DNA from: Rhodamnia argentea
Taxonomy: Eukaryota > Streptophyta > Magnoliopsida > Myrtales > Myrtaceae
Length of the DNA: 64,000 bases
Assembly (NCBI RefSeq): GCF_020921035.1
Contig: NC_063155.1
Span: forward strand, 10,153,001 to 10,217,000
Reading direction: 5' to 3'
Shown: piece after piece, positions 10,822 to 23,664 of the stretch
Position numbering within the stretch: position 1 is the stretch's first letter
Layout of the letters: every line of letters starts with the position of its first letter
The notes under the pieces: model-generated
Databases searched by the model: none
Seen by the model: the letters and a program-made list of their open reading frames with translations, nothing else
Told to the model about the DNA's origin: nothing
Program-made: the position numbers and the translations under genes

Positions 10822-11741
10822 GTATTAGGCTATGAAATCGGATCTTCATGGCTATATGTTATAAAATCGAATGCCTCACTCCTATCTTGCTTCCCCTTCT
10901 GCTTTACTTTTTGCTAGGAAAATAGAGCCTGGTCCATGGTTCATCTTGGAATATTTTCTCTTCATCAAAGTTTGTTTACCAAAGCCTCTTTTGAGTGTGT
11001 TCTTGAAAATGCATATCTAAGAATTAACTTTGCGGGAAAAAAAGGATCGTTAGGGATGAAGTTTGTACCCATTCCACTATTGTCCCGTCGTCTAAGCCAT
11101 CAATGATCAGCTCGAGTCTCCAACTCTCCTCCTTCCATAGCGATTCCTCTCGCTCCATAGTGAAAGGGTATGCAAAACTTCCCCATATCCAGATCATGTG
11201 GAGGGCATTGGGGCTAGCCAACTTCCCCTATAGATCAAGAGCTACTATGATGAACCTCTTCGAGAAACGCCACACCTCTCTTATGTACTTGATCACTGCC
11301 GGAACAAGGATCGAAGGGTGGTGGACAGTGTACCATAACATGATGCTCTGCAGCTCCTCGAATTTCTGCTGGTGGGTCATATCCCAAGCAGCCGACTTTG
11401 GATCGACATCCACAATCAGAAGCCACACTATTTCGAACTGGTACTCCGGCCTCGGACGAGACTCTTTGTACATGTGGTTGAGAAGTTCGATGTTCTCAAT
11501 GGCGATGTCAAGATCTGATATCAGTAGCAATACTGTCTTCTTTCTCAGCACTTCAAGGCTGGCCTGTTTGTTGTGAAATGAGGGAGAACTGCTGCTGTCA
11601 TATTTCTCTTGACAGATATCGACTCGATCGAGGCCAATGAATCTAATAATGGGAAGGAAGAAGTAGAAGAAAGTAGGACCAAACCCTTGATTTTGTGGAA
11701 CCGGCCACCAGCGGCTGTATGTCGTCCTTGGCATAGATTAA

Positions 11742-12125
11742 ATGCTTGAGAATGATCATGTTGTCCATGTCAAACAGGCGTACCAGTGTCCGATAAGCCT
11801 CGAGATCCCTTGTCTCATATGTTGCCGGAACGAATCTTATCGAGCAGGTGCACCAGGGTGCGATGAGCTTCAAGATGCATTTTCTCATCTGCATCCTCCA
11901 ATGCTAGAGTCGCGAGCTCAACCTCCAGAACACATCAAACATTCGACTCAGCTTATTGAGTTCATATTAATAGGTGATATGGGAAGCGATTCGAGTGCAT
12001 TTATCATTAGGCAAGCCGGGGTTTCCGTGGAGGTTGAGAAGAACAAAGCGACGGTGAACAAATACCTTGCTTGGCTTGCGAGGTGGGGCGAAGACAAAAG
12101 CCAAAGCCGTGCACGTCAAGGCTAA
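11742..12125 (+). other. unassigned 127-codon open frame between SEO copy B and hAT C
   Basis: The first half overlaps SEO pseudogene sequence on the other strand and is a shadow. The second half (about 11,900-12,125), outside SEO, reads like ordinary coding sequence (STQLIEFILIGDMGSDSS, NKYLAWLARWGEDKSQ). I do not recognise it. It could be a captured host-gene fragment at the edge of hAT C, since it ends two bases before that element. No start, intron or promoter context supports a real gene. Confidence 0.25.
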
Positions 12126-12199
12126 CTAGGTGTGTCAATGGACCGGGTCGAGTCGGGTCTTGACCCGGCCCGGGTTGACCCGAAATTAACGGAGCCGGC

Positions 12200-13657
12200 C
12201 TTGGCCCGACCCGACCCGGCCCGATACCCGAGTTACATGCTTTCCGGATCTTCGGGTCGGGTCCGGTCGGGTCGGTTCCTTACTTTCATATACATCATTA
12301 ATCATCCACTTCACATATCCCCACTTATGCCGCGGGTCAAGTATGCAAGCAATGAATAAGATAAGATTGATATTGTTCACATTGCCAAAATACTTATCGA
12401 AGTTAATCTTCATTCTCTTAGCCATTTCTTGCAAACTCATGTCCTCATCATGACAATACTTGTCAATGATTCCATGGATCCCATATACACTCTTCCCCAT
12501 ATCGTTACTAGTGACATAAGAAGAACTCGAAACTTTTAAAGTTGTATCATAGAACAACTTTAGGAAAGGAAGAAAGTTACGGGCATACTCCCAATCATCA
12601 CTAGTAGGCAACTATTTCGCCTTGGAAAGCTCTTGAGCAAATTTGCGATCTCGAAATGCCAATGAGCTAAAAGCCGTTTGGAACTTTAGAGTTGCTTCTA
12701 ACATCATATATGTTGAGTTCCAACGAATCTCCACATCCAAACATACAAGACTCTTGGACTCAATATTCTGAAGCTCAATACACTCCTTAAATCGTCTCAA
12801 TCTCCCAGGAGAATACCTCACATAGCATGTGATCGTATTCTAATGATGGAATCGTATGTCTTTCAACCCATCTCTCACAATCAAGCTAGTATATGGGCCA
12901 ACACCTCACGTGGAGTAACTCACCTCTCAACACTAGAGAGTTCCAAGAGCTAAGTTTGTCTTTTAAATGTTGAATCCCTAAGTCATTGGAGCTCGCATTG
13001 TCCACGATAACAGAAAATATATTTTGAATCCCCCAATCAATTAAGCCTTTATCAATCGCTTTTCCTATAATCTTGCGGAATGACGAGATTTGACAAAATT
13101 TAATATTTTCTTGTTCAACTTCCAATCATCATCAATGAAATGCGCGAGTGGACACATATAACTCAAATTTTGACATGACGTCCATGTATTGGAGAGACTC
13201 TTGGAGATGTCTCGGAGAAATATTTTTCAATTTACTTTTTCTTCCAAGTACAACTTGTAACGGTCATGCCTTAATGTGTTCCTCGTAGGGATTACAAAGT
13301 TTTGAGTCTATTCACAAATAGCGAAATCCTTCGTTTTCTACGAACTTAAAAGCACTCACCAATGATAAACATGGTTGCCGGTCCATTCGACTAACATCTT
13401 GGTAAATTTCCAAGGTCCGGATGAACTACCAACCCCACCAAATCGACCCAAGCCACTTCTTTGCCTTTTATCGACATTTGCATAAGGGTATTCCTTACAC
13501 CTTGATAAATGCGATGCATTGTGGTGCCTTGACCACTAGCAAACGTATATTAGCCCCACAATATAAACATTGGTTTATCTTTATCAAGAATTGTTTGAAA
13601 TGTTCCCCACGGTAGATCTCCTCTTTTTGTCATGGTACTTGGTTTCGGTTTGGACAT
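12200..13657 (-). pseudogene. hAT transposase of element C, decayed
   Basis: The likely start is the ATG at 13,657-13,655 (MSKPKPS...). A BED-type finger remnant with CLYCG lies near 13,560. Core motifs of the plant RICESLEEPER family follow: GIQNIFSVIVDNASSN and VLRGELLHVRC (about 13,030-12,895), SPGRLRRFKECIE, CLDVEIRWNSTYMMLEATLK (12,820-12,690), then FLPFLKLFYDTT, SSSYVTSND and FIACILDPRHKWGYV (12,590-12,290). A stop before 12,612 and several frameshifts separate the pieces. Domesticated relatives exist in plants, but the breaks here point to an ordinary dead transposon. Confidence 0.85.
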
Positions 13658-13660
13658 CTA

Positions 13661-14826
13661 ACAAATTAAACATTCAACATTAATTACTAAAAGCTCTCAA
13701 GTCACAAACAACCCGGTGAAACAATGCTGTTAAACTACTACATGAAAAGGATTGCAACTATATCAATCATTGTTAAACAAGCGAGTTGCTTTGTTTAATG
13801 CAAATGGTTGATTCATATCACTAGTGAAATCGCCACTGACTATATCTTTGTAGAATCCTTGTTGTTATAAGAAGAAGATGCACAAACACTTCACTTTATC
13901 GGAGGCAACACTTGTGCAGATTATGCAACATAGAAATTACCTCATCCATTAATAATACAAGGATTGGAACCCTCGAAGATGCAGTTGAACTTGGTCGCTA
14001 AAAGGGTCTAATTGAGGAAATTGGCTGATTTTGAGTTTTTGGAACATGCATGAAACAAGGCCACTTAAATTTTAACCATGAGGATTAGCTTGGACGAAAA
14101 ATGCACGCAAAGCTTCGCCACCCGAACCGCATAAGAATTCGAGAATCCCAAAACCACGACACCCGAGATCAATCAAATCCCAAATGCACCATCGGCATCA
14201 CCCCATCACGGGTTTGGCACAATCCCAAGAACAACAAAATCACACCGCGAAATCGGAAACAACTCCGCCGCAAAGACGAACAAAGGAACAAGGGAAGACA
14301 TCGGATCGCACCTTTATTCTCGAGGGCCATCATGAGGACCTCAATTGAGATCGGATCTCCTCCGTGAAATCCCACGAAAACCGAACCGGACCAACCCACG
14401 AAGGAAAACATCCCACGGAAGAAATGGTCATTCTGGTTACTTGTTTACCGAGGCATTACGGAGAAAAGAAGCGAGGAGGGTGAGGTCGAATTGAAGAGCT
14501 TAAACGACAAAAAGAAAAACGAAACGAAGACGGACGGGGGGAGCGGGAGAAAGATGGAGATTTGCTTACATGGTGTGATGGAGAGGGGAATTCACTAGTG
14601 GAGCGGAGGTCGGGTGGCTGTTGGCTTCTGCTGCGGCTACCTGTCGTCGACATCACACTCCTCACTCTACGATCTCCTTCTCCATTTTCTTTTTTTTTTT
14701 TTTTTTTTTCGTGCGATCAAACTAGGGTTTTGAAAATGTGGCACTAAGCGGGTAGTGGCAACCTAGGTCGTGGGCTTTGTTTTTTCGGGTGGCTAAAGCT
14801 AATCGGCCCGTTTAATGACACCGCCC
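13661..14826. other. upstream part of hAT C, no gene seen
   Basis: This is non-coding DNA between the transposase start and the right end of hAT C. It includes a 22-base T run near 14,687-14,709. Open frames on both strands are short and unlike any family I know. Confidence 0.5.
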
Positions 14827-14828
14827 TA

Positions 14829-15263
14829 TAGAGGCGGCTCCAAGTACTCTAAATTTGAGGGTCGGGTTTTTGCCCTAACGATGGAGCAATATTGAAGGGG
14901 GTCCCTTGAGCATATACAGGAAGAACGGATGCAGCAGAAGAGAACATGTAGGAATGAGTAGATATTGGGAGCTTGACAAGTCCTGCGTAGAGAAATTCAA
15001 ATGATCGCCGAATGACAGCATGAGGGTTATAATCGGGACACAATAAAATACGTGGGTCAAAAAGTGAACTTTCCCCAAAACCACAGGGACCAAAGTGAAA
15101 TTTCCCTTGAGAGAACGACACATGAGGAAATGGGAACGACGTCGTTCCGTGGCAGCAAAACCTCGCCTCCTTCCTCCGGTCCAGTCGTCGATATTCTAAT
15201 GCGGTGCCGCCCGTCCGGCCGATGAAACGGTGAACTGAAGAGAGAGAGAGAGAGAGAGAGAGA
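14829..15263 (+). promoter_or_regulatory. promoter and 5' UTR region of the kelch gene
   Basis: No coding sequence is supported here. The last 23 bases before the kelch ATG are an almost pure (GA)n run (15,240-15,262), a common 5' UTR feature in plants that may bind GAGA-type factors. I could not place a TATA box with confidence. Confidence 0.5.
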
Positions 15264-18200
15264 ATGGGGAAGAAGACGAAGAAGCCAGGAAAAGGCAAAG
15301 AGAAAACGGAGAGGAGAACTGCAAAAGCAGAGGAGAAGAGAGCTCGCAAAGAGGACAAGAAGATCTCCCCTGAAGACGACATCGATGCTATCCTTGTGCG
15401 ATGCTTCCGCTTTCTCTCTCAACTGTATTGCGTTTCATTGCATGTTTCTACAAAGAAAACTTGCATGAGCATTTCATCGTAGAGCCTTGTTTTTTTCGTC
15501 TGAAACTTGGAATTGAACAGTACCGATGGTACTGTGGTATCCTCTGTTTCTCAGAAAAAGAAAAATGAGCGGCAAAACTGAGTCTTTGTTGTTTGTCAAG
15601 AGCAGACTGAGAATTTCAACTCTTCCCAATAGATTACGATGATAATTGATCGATGAACCTCTGTGGGTTAGCACAGACTTGATCGAAACATCTATTCGTT
15701 TGAGCTAGAAACTGCAATTGAATTTCTTCCTGTCTGTATTGGGGCTATCTTTTCTTGATTTAAAGTGAGATATGGCTGCTTTCTCCTTCCTTGAGTTCGA
15801 ATTGACTTATCTGCACCCCCACTGACCAGCTAAGTATACAAAAAGAGGAAGCGAAGAAGAAGGAGGTTCACATTGAGGAAAATGTACCTGCACCTTCTCC
15901 GCGATCAAATTGTACGGTAATGCCCTCTTTATGAGCTCTCACTGCACACCATTTTGTTCACTCCCTTTATGGGGGCTTGCCTGGATTATGTGATCGATTA
16001 GTTTTTCTAATGGTCCCGTTAACTACTGTAGATGACTTTGAATCCTTTGAAAGACACAGAGCTAATTCTATATGGTGGTGAGTTTTACAATGGCAACAAG
16101 GTGAGGCGTTGAAACTGGTAGAGGGAGTACTTATGTTTATACTGCGGGCTCTGATCATTTTTGGTCAACCTGGTTCCTTTGGCACAGACTTATGTCTACG
16201 GAGATCTTTACCGGTATGATGTGGAGAAGCAGGCATGGAAGTTGATCTCCAGTCCCAATAGTCCGCCTCCTCGCAGTGCTCATCAGTCAGTTGCTTGGAA
16301 AAATTATCTGTATATATTTGGTGAGCTTGTTAGTCTTCCTCCACCGGTGTTTACTTGCTGGTGCAATGTCCATTGTATTCCTCAAATGACTTTGGCAACT
16401 TGTTGTTAGGTGGTGAATTTACATCCCCAAATCAAGAACGCTTCCACCACTACAAGGTAAAACACATGCAGCTTAGTTCACGCCAAAACCATCACCGTTT
16501 ATCTTCTGCATATTGTAACCAAGACAATATGTGAGGGTTTTGTGAAAAAGGTTGATCTATGGTTGAACTTTCTTTTTAGGACTTCTGGATGTTGGACCTT
16601 AAAACAAATCAGTGGGAACAACTTAATCTGAAAGGTTGTCCTGGCCCACGTTCCGGTCATAGAATGGTAATCTCATCACTGACCTTATAGTTGTCTTGGT
16701 CCTTCATATATATGTGTGTGTGTATATATATATATATATACATACATACACTCACATCCTGTTGCCTCATGCATGTCTGCTTTGCTATCGATCGTTTTTT
16801 TTTTTACAGGTTTTGTATAAACACAAAATCATTGTTTTTGGTGGCTTCTACGACACTCTCAGAGAAGTGAGGTTTGTTGACCGTTTCTTAGTCAATAACT
16901 TTAGAGGTCCTATAACTCTTTTGATCTGATAAAGATATGAGAAATAATTTTCTGTATGCTTGGTTTGATAGGATGCTTTCTTATCCTTCAGTTGTACTGT
17001 TTCCTCTGTGAGGAGATGTCACACTAGTTGTCCTTTTTAACAAAATAAGAGCTCTTTGCCTTCTCCTTATAGGACGTTGGTTGTCTTTGTGTCTTGATGT
17101 TGTATGAATGGATTCTCCTTCTAAACTGTGGCTTTTTTCTAAATGAGAATTAGCCGTATGAAATTTAGAAGCCTGCCTCATTTATCGAGATTGCCTTTGA
17201 ATGAAGAAGTTGTTGTTTATTATAAAGAACATGAGAAGTTAATAAGATATGAGGATTAATTTTTCTGGCAAATAGGTTTGTACTGATCATGTTGTTGCTC
17301 CTGCACAAAAGCTACGATTTAACCGTTGTTGAAGTTGCAGTTTAATAAAGCAGATGGAATGGCATACACTTTTCATTTGGCCTCACACTTTATGTTAATA
17401 TAAACAATTTGATTGTTTAATCTTTTTCTTTTTATCGTGGCCTGGAAAGATTATTAAATCAGGGAGAATCCAAGCATTATTTCCCTTTTCAGTATCCTAT
17501 GGACTTCTAATCAGCATTTCAGACTTGCTTCTTCAATTTGAAGGTTTGCAAAGCCTCTTACTTCCATTTCTTCTCCATTTTTGCAGGTATTATAATGATT
17601 TATTTGTTTTTGATCTGGATCAGTACAAGGTGAACCCCTTGGGCTTTTATTGGTTGGGCTAATATTTTTTTGGTTGGGCTAATCTGTTCAGTCCCTTTTC
17701 AATTTGATTTACTTTCTATGAAAAGCTCATTGTCTGCTTTGTTGCAGTGGCAAGAAATAAAGCCAAGGCCTGGATCAATGTGGCCAAGTGCGCGGAGCGG
17801 ATTTCAATTTTTTGTTCACCAGGATGAGGTGAGTATTTTCAATGCTTCGAGGAGGTAATAGACAACTATTATTAACTTATTGTCACTGCTTGACAAAATA
17901 GTTGTATTGAATAGGTGTTTTTAAGCTGGCACTTAAGGTGCAAATGTTAATTCCAAACTCTACCCATTGCATGCTAGTTTGGGGAAGTTCATTGAACAAT
18001 TTCCATTGATTAATTGCTATGGTCTTTTGACATAGGTGCTTTTGTGTTTATTGCTGACAATAAAAGGGCGTGATAGTCAATTTTAAGGATGAGAAGGGTT
18101 CAAAACTTAGTTTCTGGCTGACATCTTTATTGTCGACATTGTATATACTAGCTTTTCTTGTTTCTAGAATTGCCTGAAAGGATGAAGTCTTTGCTACAAC

Positions 18201-20172
18201 TCCCTAGTGGAAGATTAGTCAGTCTAAGTGGGTCTTCCCAAAGTCAATTAGTTGACTTCAAACCTTTATGGACTTCATTTTCTATCTTATTTGTCGAATC
18301 AGTTTTGTCTTGATAGTCTCTTTTCTTTGTTTCTTTTATATTCCCAATGGACGTGAACAGTTTTCCTAAATAAATTTTCATCTTCTTAAAAATAAAAACG
18401 TTTGGAGTCACTAAAGTTTGTGAAGAAATTTATAGGAATGATTTAACAAGCAGAAATCAAAAGAAGTGCCTGAAGAGGATGAGTACTTATCCAGTTTGAA
18501 ACGAGCCTCTTTAGGGGGGGTTTGACTACAACAATAGAAGTAAACTAAGCATCTCATTGGTAAGTAACGAATAAATCAAGATGCAGAGACAAGGAAATGG
18601 ATGAGTAAGTACCATGCATCTTGTTTTGCATCTTTTGGCAGAAAAAATGAAATGGCAGAACAGACAGTAAAATAACAGAGTGATGTAGTTTTACCTGTAG
18701 GTACATCGGTCTTTTTCCCTTTCGATATAAATCCACATTACAGGAAAATGTCAGGATGACTACATGCCAAGAAACTTGGTATGGCTAGGAGGATAACTTA
18801 TCAATTCAGATGTTAACATTGTGAATTGGAGATTATGGAATTATAATGATGGGTAATAATTCCAAGATTGCATCTGTGACATACGTCCTCTCTTTGCTGA
18901 TGCCGAGCATGTGATCTTATCTCCAAGTCTTATCCGTTCCTTTTCTGAAGCTAATTAAGGAACATAAATGGTCCACATGGCATTTGATATGGACATTTGA
19001 CAAGAGATTATTCCTAACGACAGCACCAAATACATCAGCTTTTGTTAAGTTTTCTTACGTGGGATTAAGCATTCTTAATAAGCAAATCTTGATTTGTTTA
19101 TCTGTCGACTTTGGGCACTTTCCCTTTCGATGAACAATAACTTTTACCCATTTTTCCACAAAGTCGAGTTGTCTTTCTGGGTTTTTTTATACTACCATGC
19201 GCGGCCAAACCATGTTAGTCAGAGCTTGACTGATACGGCTCGCGAATGTTCTAGTTTGCATGACCTGCATTTGATAACTCCCACTTATAGTATTATAGGG
19301 TTTGCAAAGTTTTGCTGAGCTGTCTGTGATTCAGTGTTTTGAATTTTTTCATTAGTAGTCCACAATGACTGCTTTTGAGTGTTACCACTGTCATGTCTTA
19401 TTCAATGAAATCCTCACATTGCAGATCTTTCTGTATGGTGGCTACTCAAAGGAAGTTTCAACTGACAAGAACATCTCTGAAAAAGGAATTGTTCATGCAG
19501 ATATGTGGTCCCTTGATCCAAGGACTTGGGAATGGAATAAGGTCCTATCCTTTTAACTTGTGCTTTGGAATTACCTGAAAAACACAATGAAAATTTTGTG
19601 CTCTGTGATGTTACTTATGCGTCAATGAAAAAAGAAGGGCATTTGTTTTTCCCTTAATTACTTCACAGACGACTTGAAGAGTTTTGTGGTAGCAAAGGAC
19701 GCAGTGAACTTGGAACTTAGAATTATCTGCAGTACTTGTAATATTTACATGTATTATGGCTGTCAGAGTTTGGACCTGCTAATTTGATTGTCATCTTGTG
19801 CGAACGTTTTAAGTATTTAAAAATACTTCCCAGTATCTTATGTCTTATATTAGACATGGTTGCTGCAGTCTTTGGGAAATCACGTATGCTTGGCATTTAG
19901 TGTGCCAATAAATAAAAGTTTTAAAACGTTCCCCTAAGATGACTTTTTCTTCATATTTGGTCCCTGCATTTCATTTAATGAGGGAATAGCATGGTTTGTC
20001 TTTTTTACTTGTGAATTATGACATATTCATATATTTTATGTTTTCCAGTTTTCTCACTATTCTTATCACAAACCAACATTTAGTCAGGCATCTTTTATTT
20101 CTTGCCTCTCCGGTTTTCTATTACCTCTAGAAAGCAAGGCACCAGTGCCTTATTTATTGATTCCTACAAAGA

Positions 20173-20241
<69 letters not shown>

Positions 20242-23200
20242 GATCTCACCTTTTGCTTTTAACAGGTAAAGAAAATTGGAATGCCTCCTGGCCCACGTGC
20301 AGGATTTTCCATGTGTGTTCATAAGAGGAGGGCTTTACTATTTGGTGGCGTGGTTGATATGGAGGTTAAAGGTCAGATACTTTTGCATGTCATTCTGTGT
20401 TCTTTCCTACGATTATCCTCCAGACTATTGTTAACTAAGTAACTTGGAAGTTTGACTTTTAGTTTCTCATGTCTCCTTTTTTGTACTGTCGGTTTCTAGT
20501 ATTTGACTTTTCATTACTATAAATGAATATATTAATCGAATACGTATGGTATAAGCATGGGGATGCTTCCTCAATCTGTAATGTTTTTCCAATGTGGACC
20601 TCCTACTATTTTTCTAATGTGTGGTCTTCAACCTAGAGATTTTTCCCAATCAATCCCTGTTATCTTAGCTGTTAAGGGGTGATAACGTCTGTATAATGAA
20701 GCGTCCATTTGGGACTACAGTGGGCCACTAACATTTTCTGTAGAATATGGCAATTTTTAACTGAATATGTACTGATGATACCATGAACGGCCGAAGCAGT
20801 AGGTTTGAGGACAACATTAGACAAAACTAGTAAGAGGACCATATTGCATTAACTATTCTGATTGATGTTGACTCTTGTTATTTGTATTTATGCGCATGCA
20901 GGTGATGTTATGATGAGCTTGTTCTTGAACGAACTCTATGGTTTTCAATTAGACAACCATCGTTGGTAATCTTACATTTTTCTTTTCTTGTTTTTCAGAT
21001 GACATATGCTTTTTCGGCACAAATGTCGCCGAAGTTCTTTTGTGGTCAATAATTAAAGTTTTCAGCTATTTTAGGCAAAGAGAAAGATGAGAATATGATT
21101 GCATTATATGTCTGACTTACAGGTACCCATTAGAGCTACGGAAGGAGAAGTCAACAAAGGAAAAGGTATAACCTCTGTAAAAGCATTTGTTCGGGTTCTG
21201 AAATTTATTATCTCGCAATTGGTTTGAGAGTTTCTTATGGAATATTTTTTATTCGCCTGCTGTATTACTTCACATCTTTTGGTACAGTAAAAGTTGACAC
21301 TTACATATTTGGTAGCAGTTAAAACTTAGTTCTGATAGAAAACCCCACAACGAGGATGTCGATGATAAAAACCAGACTGCAGAATTTGAAGCAAAAGAAA
21401 AGGATGATAATAAGGAATACTCAGATGAAGCGGTTGATATGGAAAGCTACATGGATGAGGTATCACTTTGCCTGGATAAAGAATTGGTTATCGGTGATAA
21501 TGGGATAAATGCAAGCTCAGCCCGAAACCTGCAGGCACGTGCTGCTAGTGGTGTCCATCATTCTCCTTTGCCAGAGGTCTGTAATTTTTTACTGCAGGAT
21601 TGTCCCACTTTCACAGTTTCTGTAACTATTTTTATTGACATCTGGAACTTGTTTAGATAGTCAAGCCTTGTGGACGCATAAATTCTTGCATGGTGGTTGG
21701 GAAAGATACTCTATATGTTTATGGAGGGATGATGGAGGTTAAGGATCAAGAAGTTACTCTTGATGATTTGTACTGCCTCAATCTCAGCAAGCTTGACGAA
21801 TGGAAGTGCATTATACCGGTTTGTATTTCAAACATAAAACTCGCTTATTAGCTAATGTTGACATCCTTTTCCAGAAAAGTAATGGAGCAGAATATTCCTA
21901 GAAAATTAAGGTGTGTTTTAATGCTGTTTTCTATAATGCTACTTTCACTTTTCCAATTTAGGCATCTGAATCAGAATGGATAGAAGCCTCAGAGGATGAA
22001 AATGAGGATGAGGATGAAGATGAAGATGGAGAGGACAGTGAGGATGAAAATAATGGCGATGTCAGTAGCGAGAATGAGGATGATGGTAGTGATGAAGATG
22101 ATGCTTCAGAGGTGACTCTACTTTCCTCTTTTGGCATCAATATGCTTCTTTCCCATTTACATCAATTTAACTTCAAATCTGATACTCACTAAAAGAGAAT
22201 GTCAATTACTTTTTGAGAATCAGGGATGCTCCGTTCTTTGTTGTAATGAGCGTGAAGGTCAAATCAATACAATCTGCTAATTAGATATGTGTTTGGTCAA
22301 AGCATTCAGAGTGTCTAAACACATTAAACTAATGGTTATAAAGATACATGGTGGTGAGTGGTAGTTGTGGCTAATAACGATAAATACTATAAGCTGGGTT
22401 GCTAATTAGCTTTAATGGATGTCCAGAATATGCAGGGAAAGGGTAGATTCTAACTATTGCCTTTTGTTTTGTCTCAATTATTTCTGAATAGGCACTCTAG
22501 CAGATTTCCTTTTGTTCTCATGCCTGTTTTTCTTTTGTTCCTGTGGGAAGGCTAGAAAAGATGCTTCTGCCTCATCTCATGTGGGAGATGCTGTTGCAAT
22601 GATAAAGGGTGAAGGAAAAAATCTTCGTAGGAAGGAGAAGCGAATTAGGATAGAGCAGATCAGAGCCAACCTTGGGCTTTCAGATTCTCAAAGAACACCT
22701 GTGGTAGGTTCCTATTTTTAACACTTCATCTCTGAAGGTAAAATTGGCATCTTAAAAGCATGGACTGAATGTGTTAGACTTGCTTTTCTTGTCTTTCCTT
22801 TTTAATGAATACGTTGGTTTATCCAACTATTTAACTAATTGTTTTCATGTTGTATTGTGAAGCCTGGAGAGTCCCTGAAGGATTTCTATAAACGTACAAA
22901 TATGTATTGGCAAATGGCAGCTTATGAGCATACTCAACATACTGGAAAGGTTTGTTCTTTTGTCTTCTCATCTTGAAAAAGTAATGGCAGCGGCAGATGA
23001 AGCAGATATCGTCTCACTTAAAGCATTGTAGGCAAACTGGTTCAGCAGAAAAACAAAATTCTGACCACTCAGTTCCTGAACGCACCAGTTCTAGTAACTT
23101 CCCCATTCCGCCTCCTCTCTCCCCACCCACTTTGCACTACAGAAAGTGAATGGAACAGTTTGCGCTGAATCTCTGTTAGTCTGGACAGAAAATTAAAAAT

Positions 23201-23664
23201 GTCAGCTTCTATAGAGGCAGTGAAAGTTAATTTAGAAGATGATATGTTATGGTTGATATCCAGACATGGGAAATGTAACTTTCAGTGCTTGCAGTGTGTT
23301 CAAATTTATTTTGCTGGTGCAAGCATTAATTCATGCAGTCTCTGGGTCTCTCCAAATAAATAAGAACATGTACGCTATTCTCCTATTTGAATTGCAGGAG
23401 CTCAGAAAGGATGGGTTTGATCTTGCCGTCATTCGTTACAGGGAGCTTAAACCGATTCTAGATGAAGTAATTTCTCTTACATTCTCTAGTTAGATAGGTA
23501 TGTGTTCCTTCCCTCCTTGAACTTGCGCAAGGACTTACAACTTTCTTGCCCTGCAGCTGGCCATACTGGAGGCCGAACAAAAGGCTGAAGAGGCAGAAGG
23601 CCCTGAAACTAGTTCAAGAAAGAGAGGGACAAAGAAGAAGAGTACAAGTTTGCTCATAAAATAG
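15264..23664 (+). CDS. KLHDC4-like: kelch domain-containing protein 4-like (KLHDC4 family), 685 aa
   Basis: A kelch-repeat protein with a lysine-rich start (MGKKTKKPGKGKEKTERR). The exons, all with GT-AG borders and matching phases, are 15264-15395, 15830-15916, 16032-16100, 16188-16320, 16410-16456, 16580-16666, 16810-16871, 17587-17629, 17748-17828, 19425-19541, 20266-20371, 20902-20965, 21123-21165, 21319-21576, 21657-21818, 21962-22111, 22551-22703, 22863-22949, 23398-23466 and 23557-23664. Residues 77-355 carry kelch motifs (ELILYGGEFYNGNK, IIVFGGFYD, IFLYGGYSKE, ALLFGGVVD), with another near 455-475 (LYVYGGMM). An acidic tract fills residues 500-547. The C-terminus (SLKDFYKRTNMYWQMAA...) matches the DUF4110 region of this family. 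Kelch motifs fold as a beta-propeller for protein binding; the plant role is poorly known. It is convergent with ELP3. The model is complete, with no breaks. Confidence 0.95.
16715..16752. repeat. TG/TA microsatellite in kelch intron 6
   Basis: The run is tatatatgtgtgtgtgtata followed by more TA and then catacataca. It is intronic and non-coding. Confidence 0.85.
20175..20239. repeat. (TC)n microsatellite in kelch intron 10
   Basis: About 65 bases of pure TC repeats end 26 bases before kelch exon 11. The tract enlarges the polypyrimidine stretch just upstream of that acceptor site, so length changes could affect splicing. Confidence 0.95.

Larger units (their letters stand above)
9174..11895 (-). 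pseudogene. SIEVE ELEMENT OCCLUSION (SEO) gene relic, copy B
   Basis: This is the more complete SEO relic, N-terminal end at high coordinates. Around 11,895-11,690 it reads LEAYRTLVRLF and LIYAKDDIQPLV. At 11,580-11,230 it reads LEVLRKKTVLLLISDLDIA, then QFEIVWLLIVDVD, QQKFEELQSIM and YIREVWRFSKRF, and at about 11,215 PNALHMIWIWGSFAYPF with WRLELIIDGLDD. A later exon around 9757-9550 reads KSNFKERVQRMAADHLKE and DRSDRGWAIFSKG. The C-terminus near 9290-9252 reads MEKFIMYHYC before a stop, as in SEO family tails. Frame changes, a 0.44-kb repeat at 9757-10,195, and a hAT MITE at 10,355-10,821 break it. The N-terminal third is not visible. Phloem-plugging function is surely lost. Confidence 0.84.
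12127..14828 (-). mobile_element. hAT-family DNA transposon C, RICESLEEPER/DAYSLEEPER type, decayed
   Basis: The low end starts TAGGTGTGTCAATGGACC at 12,127. The high end, read on the other strand from 14,828, starts TAGGGCGGTGTCATTAAAC, an imperfect terminal inverted repeat. Between them a minus-strand transposase is recognisable. The outer 8-mers (AGGCTAAC left, TAGAGGCG right) do not match, so the exact ends or the target duplication have been lost. Length is 2.7 kb, similar to elements A and B but with a different interior. Confidence 0.7.

Noticed and set aside
14849-15382. 177-codon minus-strand frame at the kelch start
   Set aside because: It overlaps kelch exon 1 and the GA repeat, and is Ser/Leu/Phe-rich as expected for antisense of purine-rich DNA.
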